Shown here: positions 1 through 5,328 of the stretch, in pieces | Position numbering within the stretch: position 1 is the first letter of the stretch | How the letters are laid out: each line of letters starts with the position of its first letter | NCBI GenBank assembly: GCA_024278435.1 | Contig: JAJRTD010000003.1 | Span: forward strand, 1-5,395 | Reading direction: 5' to 3' | Source of the DNA: Gammaproteobacteria bacterium | GTDB lineage: Bacteria; Pseudomonadota; Gammaproteobacteria; SZUA-229 | Length of the DNA stretch: 5,395 bases | Position numbers and translations under genes: made by a program | The notes under the pieces: model-generated | What the model was told of the DNA's origin: nothing | Database searches by the model: none | What the model saw: the letters and a program-made list of their open reading frames with translations, nothing else

Positions 1-230
1 CGCTGTTCAAAATTTCTTACCGTGGGATTGGTAAAACGCGAATAGATATTGCCCGGCTGCTCACCGGAAAAACGGGCGGCCGCTTCAGCGGCTGATGAAA
101 ACACATAACTGGAAGTCGGAAAGATGGCTTCACTGTGCTCGTTTTCCAGGGTGCGCACCTGCCCGTCGCGCACAGCACGCGTGGCAAAGCCGGCGCCTGT
201 GTTGTCTGTCTTACTGTTTTTATCTGTCAT
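1..230 (-). CDS. metZ: O-succinylhomoserine sulfhydrylase, N-terminal part (runs off the left edge)
   Basis: Seen: an open frame starts at ATG (228-230) and stays open to the window edge, giving 76 codons plus two bases. The translation contains FATRAVRDGQ, EAIFPTSSYVF, AAARFSGEQPGNIYSR and FTNPTVRNFEQR. These are the N-terminal signatures of the Cys/Met-metabolism PLP-dependent (cystathionine gamma-synthase-like) family, and the 'SSYVF...AAARF' wording is typical of MetZ as I remember the Pseudomonas protein. Known: MetZ converts O-succinylhomoserine plus sulfide to homocysteine in the cytoplasm, on the direct-sulfhydrylation route to methionine. The PLP lysine and most of the enzyme lie outside the window. 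AGG at 238-240, seven bases upstream, supports the start. The gene begins 14 nt after the stop of the YkuD-fold gene on the same strand, so the two are probably one transcript. An O-acetylhomoserine-using paralogue is the main alternative. Confidence 0.9.
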   Translation of the reverse strand, partial: MTDKNSKTDNTGAGFATRAVRDGQVRTLENEHSEAIFPTSSYVFSSAAEAAARFSGEQPGNIYSRFTNPTVRNFEQ

Positions 231-244
231 CGGGTAACCTGCTT

Positions 245-727
245 TTATTCTTCTATAAGTACTTCACTGCCAACTTCGACCTGGCGAAACAGGTCGACAA
301 TATCCCGGTTACGCATTCGGATACAGCCAATCGAGGCCGGTGTGCCGATGCTGTCCTCATGATTGGTACCGTGGATATAGATATAACGCTGGTAGCTGTC
401 CACGTAACCGCCCTGGTTGCGGCCGGGCTCCATACCTTCCAGCCACATAATGCGGCTCATAATGACATCATCCGGCAGTTCCACACCGCGTTCAACACAC
501 TCTTCCAGGTTGCCATGCGGAATACGGCCGATAAAGACTTCATTCACCGGCATGGCACCACCCAGCTTGTCCTTGATTCGATGCAGACCCAGTGGTGTCT
601 GCTCGCTGCCATTACGGTTGCCGGTACCGTATTTCGAGGTCGACACCGGGTATTGATGAAGCAGCTTGCCAGCTTCATCATATAAACGCAGCTGTTGCTC
701 ACTGACACTGATTTTTATTGAATTCAT
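245..727 (-). CDS. Short YkuD-fold L,D-transpeptidase / L,D-carboxypeptidase-like protein without signal peptide
   Basis: Seen: 160 residues from ATG (725-727). A GTG directly before it (728-730) could be the start instead, and neither has a strong ribosome site. The N-terminus (KISVSEQQLRLYD) is the typical first strand of the YkuD fold. The catalytic region reads YIHGTN (His119) followed by PASIGCIRMRN, with Cys135 as the expected nucleophile and Arg137 after it. Known: YkuD enzymes cut or exchange the bond after meso-diaminopimelate in peptidoglycan stem peptides. Most are exported, but this one has no hydrophobic N-terminus, and an in-frame stop at 761-763 leaves no room for one. Signal-less members such as ElsL of Acinetobacter act in the cytoplasm as L,D-carboxypeptidases in wall recycling, so that role is plausible here by inference. 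The usual SHGC is SIGC in this protein. It lies 14 nt upstream of metZ. Confidence 0.88.
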   Translation of the reverse strand: MNSIKISVSEQQLRLYDEAGKLLHQYPVSTSKYGTGNRNGSEQTPLGLHRIKDKLGGAMPVNEVFIGRIPHGNLEECVERGVELPDDVIMSRIMWLEGMEPGRNQGGYVDSYQRYIYIHGTNHEDSIGTPASIGCIRMRNRDIVDLFRQVEVGSEVLIEE

Positions 728-756
728 CACGTTGCTTGTAGTCTGATTGATTATTA

Positions 757-784
757 AGTATCACACAGTTGAAAACAGAATCAA
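757..784 (-). promoter_or_regulatory. Possible promoter for the YkuD-fold gene and metZ
   Basis: On the minus strand TTGATT (779-784) and GATACT (757-762) are separated by 16 bases and lie about 30 bases upstream of the start. Each matches sigma70 consensus at four of six positions. The divergent gap must hold a promoter for this direction, but this exact pair is only the best candidate I see. Confidence 0.3.
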
Positions 785-828
785 TAGCCTGGTACAAAGT
801 TTCTCAAACAAATAAACTGGGATACAAT
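769..828 (+). promoter_or_regulatory. Candidate promoters for the plus-strand membrane-protein pair
   Basis: Two alternatives are visible. TTGAAA (769-774) is followed after 18 bases by TACAAA (793-798). Closer to the gene, TACAAT (823-828, five of six) has only a poor upstream partner, TTCTCA (801-806). The first has the better -35 and the second the better -10. Both overlap or adjoin the divergent minus-strand candidate, so expression of the two directions could interfere. Confidence 0.35.
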
Positions 829-860
829 CACAGGCAATAGCAACTGACGGGGACAGAATA

Positions 861-1544
861 ATGAGTACAGCAGGTGAACGCCCGGAAGCAAACCCTGATG
901 ACAACAATGCGGAAAACTGGTTACCGAAAGACCCTGTGGTATTGGAAACGACTGCAAAGACCAGTGCTGCTGCTGATGATAATCAGCCTGCCCTTTTCCC
1001 GGTATCTGAAAACAAGCTGATAACCCTGTACATTCTCAGTTTTGGCATATACGGCTTTTACTGGTTTTACAAAAACTGGCAGTTACAGCAGAAAACCATG
1101 GATAAAAAAATCTACCCGCTGCTGCGGGCGATTTTCTCAATCTTTTTTACCCACTCGCTGTTTAAACGCATTGACCGCCAGGCGTCACACCTGGAAAAGC
1201 AGTACCGTTTCAATGCCGGCTTCCTTGCCACGCTTTTTGTGGCAAGCGTCGTACTTGATACGCTCATTGATGGCATCAACACCAATACCACCATGCTGTA
1301 CGGGACATCAAACAGCATCCTGACCCTGGTTTCACTGTCGCTGTTTTTCCTCAGTCTTTATCCGCTGGTAAAGGTTCAGGGTACGGCAAACCGGATCAAT
1401 AATGATATACTCGGATTTCTGAATCACAGATACACGTGGTCTAATTATATTCTGATCGCATTCGGAGTCATGCTGTGGCTGATGTTTGCATTGGGCTTCC
1501 TTGCGGAATCACTGGGTTTTGTTGCACCGGAACAAACGATATGA
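861..1544 (+). CDS. Unnamed multi-pass inner-membrane protein (DUF4234-like motif)
   Basis: Function not known. Seen: 227 residues. GGGGA at 849-853, seven bases before the ATG, supports the start. The first ~50 residues are polar and acidic, rich in Asp, Asn and Ala, and look disordered. About four or five hydrophobic stretches follow, near residues 52-70, 88-100, 118-137, 152-171 and 195-217. The first contains FGIYGFYWFYKNW, which resembles the 'GIY..YW.YK' signature of small DUF4234-type membrane proteins. LFKRID at about 100-105 is a second motif I associate with related uncharacterised gammaproteobacterial proteins. No catalytic residues are recognisable. The stop overlaps the start of the next gene (ATGA), which implies translational coupling and related roles. 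It is divergent from the YkuD-fold gene. Family assignment is from memory of motifs and is tentative. Confidence 0.85.
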   Translation: MSTAGERPEANPDDNNAENWLPKDPVVLETTAKTSAAADDNQPALFPVSENKLITLYILSFGIYGFYWFYKNWQLQQKTMDKKIYPLLRAIFSIFFTHSLFKRIDRQASHLEKQYRFNAGFLATLFVASVVLDTLIDGINTNTTMLYGTSNSILTLVSLSLFFLSLYPLVKVQGTANRINNDILGFLNHRYTWSNYILIAFGVMLWLMFALGFLAESLGFVAPEQTI

Positions 1545-1813
1545 ACAAGCAGATTAATGACCAGGGCATTATTCTAGTCCTGCTGGAACGCTTTGAAAAA
1601 CAGCGCTTGCCAAGAGTGATTGAAATAAAAGACAAGGTCGACCAGGGTGAAGTACTGGATGACTTTGATATTGAATACCTGGGCGCCGCCCTGCATGATG
1701 CACGGGAGCTGTTACCGCTACTGGACAGGCATCCCGAATATGAACCGCTGGTCTCCCGGGTGATCCATTATTACAAGCTGATAACAGACGAGGCGCTGCA
1801 GAACGAAAAATAA
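1541..1813 (+). CDS. Unnamed small conserved-looking soluble protein, 90 residues
   Basis: Function not known. Seen: the ATG at 1541-1543 overlaps the upstream stop as ATGA, and this is preferred over a longer in-frame start at 1475 that would lie inside the membrane-protein gene. The protein has no signal peptide or membrane segment. It is rich in charged residues and looks mostly helical, with LLERFEKQRLPR at about 15-26, an acidic stretch around VLDDFDIEYL (about 39-48), then LLPLLDRHPEYEPL and a final helix ending in ITDEALQNEK. The 'ERFEKQRLPR' and 'DRHPEYQPL'-like wording recalls short hypothetical proteins seen in many Proteobacteria, without an assigned role. Only a weak ribosome site (CGGAA, 1528-1532) precedes it, which fits re-initiation after the upstream gene. 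A hairpin terminator follows at 1844-1885. Confidence 0.82.
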   Translation: MNKQINDQGIILVLLERFEKQRLPRVIEIKDKVDQGEVLDDFDIEYLGAALHDARELLPLLDRHPEYEPLVSRVIHYYKLITDEALQNEK

Positions 1814-1843
1814 AACCATGCCGGCAGTCGCCCGCTGAGCCGG
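1806..1843 (-). terminator. Probable terminator of the SIMPL-domain gene
   Basis: Read on the minus strand, a GC-rich hairpin (1821-1843) pairs CCGG...CAG with CTG...CCGG around the loop CGGGCGA, with a two-base bulge. An alternative pairing is CCGGC with GCCGG. It is followed after CATGG by TTTTATTTTT (1806-1815). The T-tract overlaps the last codons and stop of the convergent 90-residue gene. The five-base gap before the T-tract lowers confidence. Confidence 0.45.
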
Positions 1844-1885
1844 ATACCGGCAAGGGCTATCGACAGCTTGCCGGTATTGTTTATT
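1844..1885 (+). terminator. Terminator of the membrane-protein / 90-residue gene pair
   Basis: A perfect 11-bp inverted repeat, ATACCGGCAAG (1844-1854) and CTTGCCGGTAT (1867-1877), encloses a 12-base loop and is followed by the T-rich TGTTTATT (1878-1885). It starts 30 bases after the stop at 1813. The T-tract runs into the stop codon of the convergent SIMPL gene (1881-1883). The minus strand has no T-run directly after this stem, so it serves mainly the plus direction. Confidence 0.7.
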
Positions 1886-2567
1886 CCAGTTCGATGGTTC
1901 CACTGACTTTCACCGTCAGCGTTCTGTCTCCCGCAGAAAACACCGGCGCCACCTTCGCCTCAGCCATTGCCATGCCCGCAGAACGCTGTCTATAGCGAAT
2001 AAAATCCGCCGGCGCTGATACCCGCATGGTGACGATCTTGTAACCGTCATGTCGCAGCTTTTTGGTCACCTGCATGGCGCGTTTATTAAAAGCAGCAATC
2101 GCCTGATCAATTAACACTTCGGTCTGCTGCTGTCTTTTTTCGCGGGACACATCAAAGCTTATGCCGTCCAGCTTTAACTGCGTTTGCAAATCACCGGTTA
2201 CCTTGCTCAGTAACGGCATGTCCTTTGATTCCAGCTGAATAGACTGCCTGACACGCCAGGCAATAATCTGGTTCTTGTTATAGACAGGGCTGGTTGAGTA
2301 GTTCTGCGTCCGCACTTTTATGCTTTTGTAGGCCTTCAGATTCTGCAACGCCCTGTTGATTTTTGTATTGACCTTGTTGACCAGCTCCGGTGTTCTCGAG
2401 CCCTCCTCAAGCACGTACATGGAAACCGTCATGGTGTCATTATCCACCTCTGCCGAAGACGATGCATCGAGACTGATCTGGTTATAGTTCTTTACCGATC
2501 CATCCGCATGGGCGCTGGAAAATACCAGCGTTAGCAGAAGGATAAAAAAACAGTTGCGCCGTTGCAT
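1881..2567 (-). CDS. Exported SIMPL-domain (DUF541, YggE-like) protein
   Basis: Seen: 228 residues from ATG at 2565-2567. This start is chosen because GGGAGAG (2572-2578) sits just upstream and because the N-terminus is then a textbook signal peptide: MQRR, a hydrophobic core of about 14 residues, and AHA-DG, with cleavage expected after Ala21. An in-frame extension to 2642 would bury this signal. The mature protein begins with a strand region (NQISLDASSSAEVDNDTMTV), then a helix with VNKVNTKINRALQNLK, a YSTSPVY...IIAWRVRQSI segment, and a C-terminal FSAGDRTLTVKVSGTIEL. These are typical of SIMPL/DUF541 periplasmic or outer-membrane-associated proteins such as YggE and BP26. The molecular function of the family is not established; E. 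coli YggE has been linked to oxidative stress. It lies downstream of purF on the same strand but 134 nt away, probably with its own promoter. Confidence 0.85.
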   Translation of the reverse strand: MQRRNCFFILLLTLVFSSAHADGSVKNYNQISLDASSSAEVDNDTMTVSMYVLEEGSRTPELVNKVNTKINRALQNLKAYKSIKVRTQNYSTSPVYNKNQIIAWRVRQSIQLESKDMPLLSKVTGDLQTQLKLDGISFDVSREKRQQQTEVLIDQAIAAFNKRAMQVTKKLRHDGYKIVTMRVSAPADFIRYRQRSAGMAMAEAKVAPVFSAGDRTLTVKVSGTIELE

Positions 2568-2571
2568 GGAA

Positions 2572-2578
2572 CTCTCCC
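2572..2578 (-). promoter_or_regulatory. Ribosome binding site that fixes the SIMPL gene start
   Basis: GGGAGAG on the minus strand lies four bases before ATG at 2565-2567. It is the strongest Shine-Dalgarno in this gap, and it favours the 228-residue start with a signal peptide over the longer frame. Confidence 0.75.
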
Positions 2579-2581
2579 TGG

Positions 2582-2605
2582 TATAAAAATTTATATTGAA
2601 TAATG
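2582..2605 (-). promoter_or_regulatory. Possible promoter -10 region of the SIMPL-domain gene
   Basis: The stretch before the gene is strikingly AT-rich compared with the rest of the purF-SIMPL gap. On the minus strand it offers TATAAA (2590-2595) and CATTAT (2600-2605) as -10 candidates. No good -35 is seen at 16-18 bases. TATAAA and TTTATA also form an inverted repeat (2582-2595). The position fits a very short leader ending in the ribosome site. Confidence 0.28.
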
Positions 2606-2642
2606 TTAGACAACCGATGAAACAGAGGTTCACCATTACCAT

Positions 2643-2697
2643 CCGGACGGAACCGGCAGGCTGCCGCGCAGTACAGGTCAGCCAGGCATAGCGGCTG
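2643..2697 (-). other. Cluster of small GC-rich hairpins downstream of purF
   Basis: Three short inverted repeats lie 5-60 bases after the purF stop: CAGCC/GGCTG (2679-2683 with 2693-2697), CGGCAG-G-CTGCCG (2654-2666) and CCGG/CCGG (2643-2646 with 2653-2656). None is followed by a T-run on the minus strand, so they are not convincing intrinsic terminators. They could stabilise the purF mRNA end or help a Rho-dependent stop. Confidence 0.3.
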
Positions 2698-2701
2698 GTG
2701 A

Positions 2702-4195
2702 CTATAACTGGCTGGCAGTTATTTTATTATGAGCCTGCTTGGCGGCATCGTTACGTTTATCGGATAAACGTTCAAAATAGGCGTCATCAACATCTTTCGT
2801 TACATAGATACCGTCGAAACAGGAGCTATCAAAGTTTTCCAGAGCACTGTTGCCTTTTTTTATCGCTGATTTCAGGTCTTCAAGATCCTGGTACACCAGC
2901 CAGTCGGCGCCGATGATTTTTGTAATCTCTTCAACGGTTCGGTTATGGGCAACAAATTCATCATGGGATGCCATATCGATACCGTACACATTCGGGTAAC
3001 GAACCGGCGGCGCGGCAGATGCCATATAAACTTTTTTGGCACCGGCTTCACGTGCCATTTGCACGATCTGCTTGGAGGTGGTGCCACGCACAATGGAATC
3101 ATCAACCAGCAACACGTTTTTGCCGGCAAACTCCAGGGCGATAGGATTCAGTTTCTGGCGCACCGATTTTTTGCGTTCCTTCTGCCCCGGCATAATAAAT
3201 GTGCGACCGATGTAACGGTTCTTGATAAAACCTTCACGGTATTTCACATTCAGATGGTAGGCCACTTCCAGTGCAGTACTGCGGCTGGTGTCCGGGATTG
3301 GAATAACCACATCAATATCATGATCCGGTTTTTCGCGCAGGATTTTCTGCACCAGCGTCTGCCCCATTCGCAAGCGGGCTTTATAGACGGAGACACCATC
3401 CAGAATCGAATCGGGACGTGCGAAATAAACATATTCAAAAATACAGGGTGATAACTGCGGATTTTCAGCACACTGCTTGCTGAAGAACTTGCCATCTGCA
3501 CTGATAAAAACGGCTTCACCCGGTTCGATGTCCCGCACCAGCTCAAAGCCCTGTGCCTGCAAAGCAACACTTTCCGAGGCCACCATGTAATCAGTGCCCA
3601 TGTCGGTTTCACGCACACCATAAACCAGCGGGCGGATGCCGTTGGGGTCTCGTATCGCCAGAATGCCTTTACCGACCACCATGGCAACTACTGCATAACC
3701 ACCCCGGCAGCGGCGGTGAATGGCTGAAACCGCGGTAAAGATATCATCGACATTGAATTCCGGACGGGCTTGTAGCTGCAGCTCGTGGGCAAAAATATTT
3801 AACAGGGCCTCGGTATCAGAATCGGTATTCAAATGCCTTAAATCAGACAGGAACAGCTCCTCTTTAATCTCATCCGCATTGGTCAGGTTGCCATTATGCG
3901 CCAGCGCGATACCGTAAGGGGAATTCACATACAACGGCTGCGCTTCAGCAGAAGAAGAAGTACCGGCAGTGGGATAGCGGGCATGGGCAATCCCCATTTT
4001 ACCCGGCAGGCGCTGCATATGTTTTTCAAAAAACACATCGCGCACAAGACCGTTACCCTTGCGCATATAAAAACGGCCGTTTTCACAGGTGGTAATGCCC
4101 GCAGCATCCTGTCCACGATGCTGCATCACGGACAGTGATTCATATAAATCAAGATTAACCGCGCTGTGCGCAACAATACCGGCTATACCACACAT
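2702..4195 (-). CDS. purF: Amidophosphoribosyltransferase (glutamine PRPP amidotransferase)
   Basis: Known: PurF makes 5-phosphoribosylamine from PRPP and glutamine, the committed step of de novo purine synthesis in the cytoplasm. Seen: 497 residues, close to the ~505 of E. coli. The protein starts MCGIAGIV, so Cys2 becomes the N-terminal nucleophile after Met removal, with no propeptide. The class II glutaminase domain covers about 1-235, with QHRGQDAAG (25-33), [11 protein letters not shown] (71-81), AHNGNLTN (99-106) and NTDSDTE (123-129). The phosphoribosyltransferase domain follows, with [11 protein letters not shown] (253-263), KNRYIGRTF (325-333) and the PRPP loop [14 protein letters not shown] (361-374). 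[15 protein letters not shown] (395-409) and YVTKDVD near the C-terminus also match. AAGAGAG (4203-4209) is seven bases before the ATG. It is 14 nt from cvpA and surely co-transcribed with it. Confidence 0.98.
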   Translation of the reverse strand: MCGIAGIVAHSAVNLDLYESLSVMQHRGQDAAGITTCENGRFYMRKGNGLVRDVFFEKHMQRLPGKMGIAHARYPTAGTSSSAEAQPLYVNSPYGIALAHNGNLTNADEIKEELFLSDLRHLNTDSDTEALLNIFAHELQLQARPEFNVDDIFTAVSAIHRRCRGGYAVVAMVVGKGILAIRDPNGIRPLVYGVRETDMGTDYMVASESVALQAQGFELVRDIEPGEAVFISADGKFFSKQCAENPQLSPCIFEYVYFARPDSILDGVSVYKARLRMGQTLVQKILREKPDHDIDVVIPIPDTSRSTALEVAYHLNVKYREGFIKNRYIGRTFIMPGQKERKKSVRQKLNPIALEFAGKNVLLVDDSIVRGTTSKQIVQMAREAGAKKVYMASAAPPVRYPNVYGIDMASHDEFVAHNRTVEEITKIIGADWLVYQDLEDLKSAIKKGNSALENFDSSCFDGIYVTKDVDDAYFERLSDKRNDAAKQAHNKITASQL

Positions 4196-4209
4196 ACAAA
4201 AACTCTCTT

Positions 4210-4716
4210 TTATTCCGCAGCTTGCGTTGCTGGCTGATAAGACTGGCTGAGGTCATCAGGAACGTATTCCTGAATAACAATCGCCGCATTTTCAAACCAT
4301 TGTAATAAGGTCGATGACTGCCACCAGTCGGTTTCAGGCAACGGTGTCATGCCACCGATAACCACAAACACAACCACGATCAGGCCGCCGCGAATCACGC
4401 CAAAAGCCACGCCGAAGATACGGTCGGCACCGGACAGGCCGGTTTTTTTCACCACCTGGTTGACCAGCATATTAACCAGGGCGCCAACCATCAGGGTCAA
4501 TACAAACAACACGCCAAATCCGACGGCCTGGCGCACAGCTTCGGATTCTATGCCGGCGGGCAAGGCTTCTGCCAGCCTGGGGGCAAAGGTTGCCGCCAGC
4601 CAGATAGCGATTATCCAGGTGGCCAGCGAGATAGCTTCTTTAACAAAGCCCCTGATCAGGCTGAATAAAGCAGACAGGAAAATTACAAAAATAACGACTA
4701 CGTCTACGACTGTCAT
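4210..4716 (-). CDS. cvpA: CvpA family inner-membrane protein
   Basis: Seen: 168 residues with about four hydrophobic segments, near 3-20, 29-45, 64-88 and 104-121. The family motifs are RGFVKE (22-27), directly after the first segment, and [15 protein letters not shown] (96-110) before the last. The C-terminal ~45 residues are soluble and end in QAAE. Length matches E. coli CvpA (about 160). Known: CvpA was named from colicin V production, and is linked to bile-salt and envelope stress tolerance in enterics, with no agreed molecular mechanism. Its placement directly upstream of purF is a long-standing gammaproteobacterial arrangement, and purF follows after 14 nt. The region upstream contains a promoter (4746-4774), so cvpA-purF can be transcribed apart from folC-dedD. 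The ribosome site is weak (GTGTGA, no GGAG). Confidence 0.95.
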   Translation of the reverse strand: MTVVDVVVIFVIFLSALFSLIRGFVKEAISLATWIIAIWLAATFAPRLAEALPAGIESEAVRQAVGFGVLFVLTLMVGALVNMLVNQVVKKTGLSGADRIFGVAFGVIRGGLIVVVFVVIGGMTPLPETDWWQSSTLLQWFENAAIVIQEYVPDDLSQSYQPATQAAE

Positions 4717-4745
4717 GAGTTCACACGTGTTTATGTAAAGCGTGC

Positions 4746-4774
4746 ATTATACGCTGTTAGCATGGGTCTGAAAA
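4746..4774 (-). promoter_or_regulatory. Sigma70-like promoter of cvpA-purF
   Basis: On the minus strand a perfect TATAAT (4746-4751) lies 17 bases after TTTTCA (4769-4774, four of six). The predicted start near 4739 gives a leader of about 23 bases before the cvpA ATG. This is the best promoter in the window and explains how purF can be controlled apart from folC-dedD. An 8-bp palindrome, ACACGTGT (4723-4730), sits in the leader. Confidence 0.65.
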
Positions 4775-4809
4775 CGTATTGCTGGCGATTTCAGTTCACC
4801 CGGATCAGA

Positions 4810-5301
4810 TCAGGGGTGGTTAACTATATAAGCATCGATTTTCCGGGATTTTTTCAGGTCGGTTTTTATTTTTTCCAGAACGCTGCGTTCCAGCTCCGGC
4901 CCGATTCGGACCTTGTAACTGGTTTTACCCTTGGATGTGGATTTGTACACGTAAGCGGTATAACCGGCCTTGCGCAGTTTATCGCGCATTTTTACCGCGT
5001 TTTCATTGCTGCTGAAGGTACCGACCTGCAGGGCGAATGACCTTATCGGTTTCTTGTGCGGCTGCTTTGGATCAGACTTGTTTGCCCTGGTCTGCTGCTT
5101 TTTAATGGTGGTTATCGGCGTTACCACCGGTTTGAGCTTTTTCTGGGTCAGTGGTGGAAATTCCGGTTTTTCCCTGATTTCAATATCCTGAACCTGCCGG
5201 GCTTTATAACCGGAACCATCAAGCAGGGCCGGAATAAAGATGACACCCAGGGTTACCAGCACAATGGCACCAACAATACGTTGTCGAAGATGTCCTTCCA
5301 T
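4810..5301 (-). CDS. dedD: SPOR-domain protein at the dedD position
   Basis: Seen: 163 residues. The N-terminus has RQRIVGAIVLVTLGVIFIP (residues 6-24), a single membrane anchor very like DedD. A lysine- and proline-rich linker follows (about 44-86), then a C-terminal SPOR domain (about 87-162) with FALQVGTFSSNENAVKMRD, AGYTAYVYK and YKVRIGP. Known: SPOR domains bind denuded glycan strands at the division septum, and DedD supports constriction in E. coli. The topology predicts a short cytoplasmic tail and a periplasmic SPOR domain. The protein is shorter than E. coli DedD (about 220), mainly in the linker. The ATG is followed by MEGHLRQ, and GGTGGAG (about 5313-5319) lies 11 bases upstream, a little far. 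It starts 27 nt after folC, so they are probably one operon. The dedD name rests on domain order plus synteny. Confidence 0.92.
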   Translation of the reverse strand: MEGHLRQRIVGAIVLVTLGVIFIPALLDGSGYKARQVQDIEIREKPEFPPLTQKKLKPVVTPITTIKKQQTRANKSDPKQPHKKPIRSFALQVGTFSSNENAVKMRDKLRKAGYTAYVYKSTSKGKTSYKVRIGPELERSVLEKIKTDLKKSRKIDAYIVNHP

Positions 5302-5328
5302 TAATGTATTAACTCCACCATACTCTTG

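Noticed and set aside
95..685. A 196-codon plus-strand open frame
   Set aside because: It lies antisense to the YkuD-fold gene and metZ, both of which have clear motifs. Its translation has no recognisable domain and its start lies inside metZ.
1475..1540. Upstream extension of the 90-residue protein
   Set aside because: The added residues are rich in Cys and Gly, read out of frame through the membrane-protein end, and look like shadow coding. The ATGA overlap gives a natural start at 1541.
1881..2642. Longer SIMPL-domain protein starting at 2642
   Set aside because: The extra 25 residues precede a complete signal peptide, and the strong GGGAGAG site serves the start at 2567.
2704..2722. 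A 7-bp hairpin (ATAACTG, loop, CAGTTAT) over the purF stop codon
   Set aside because: It is followed by T-rich sequence only on the plus strand, where no gene ends, and part of it is coding. It is probably chance.
2945..3451. A 168-codon plus-strand open frame inside purF
   Set aside because: It is fully antisense to conserved purF sequence including the PRPP-binding loop, with no family resemblance and no ribosome site noted.
4349..4738. A 129-codon plus-strand open frame antisense to cvpA
   Set aside because: It is a low-complexity, Thr-rich shadow of the hydrophobic cvpA codons, with no domain.
4794..4824. Imperfect inverted repeat (GTTCACCC / GGGTGGTTAAC) across the dedD stop as a terminator
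   Set aside because: Pairing has a mismatch and a bulge, and no T-run follows on the minus strand.
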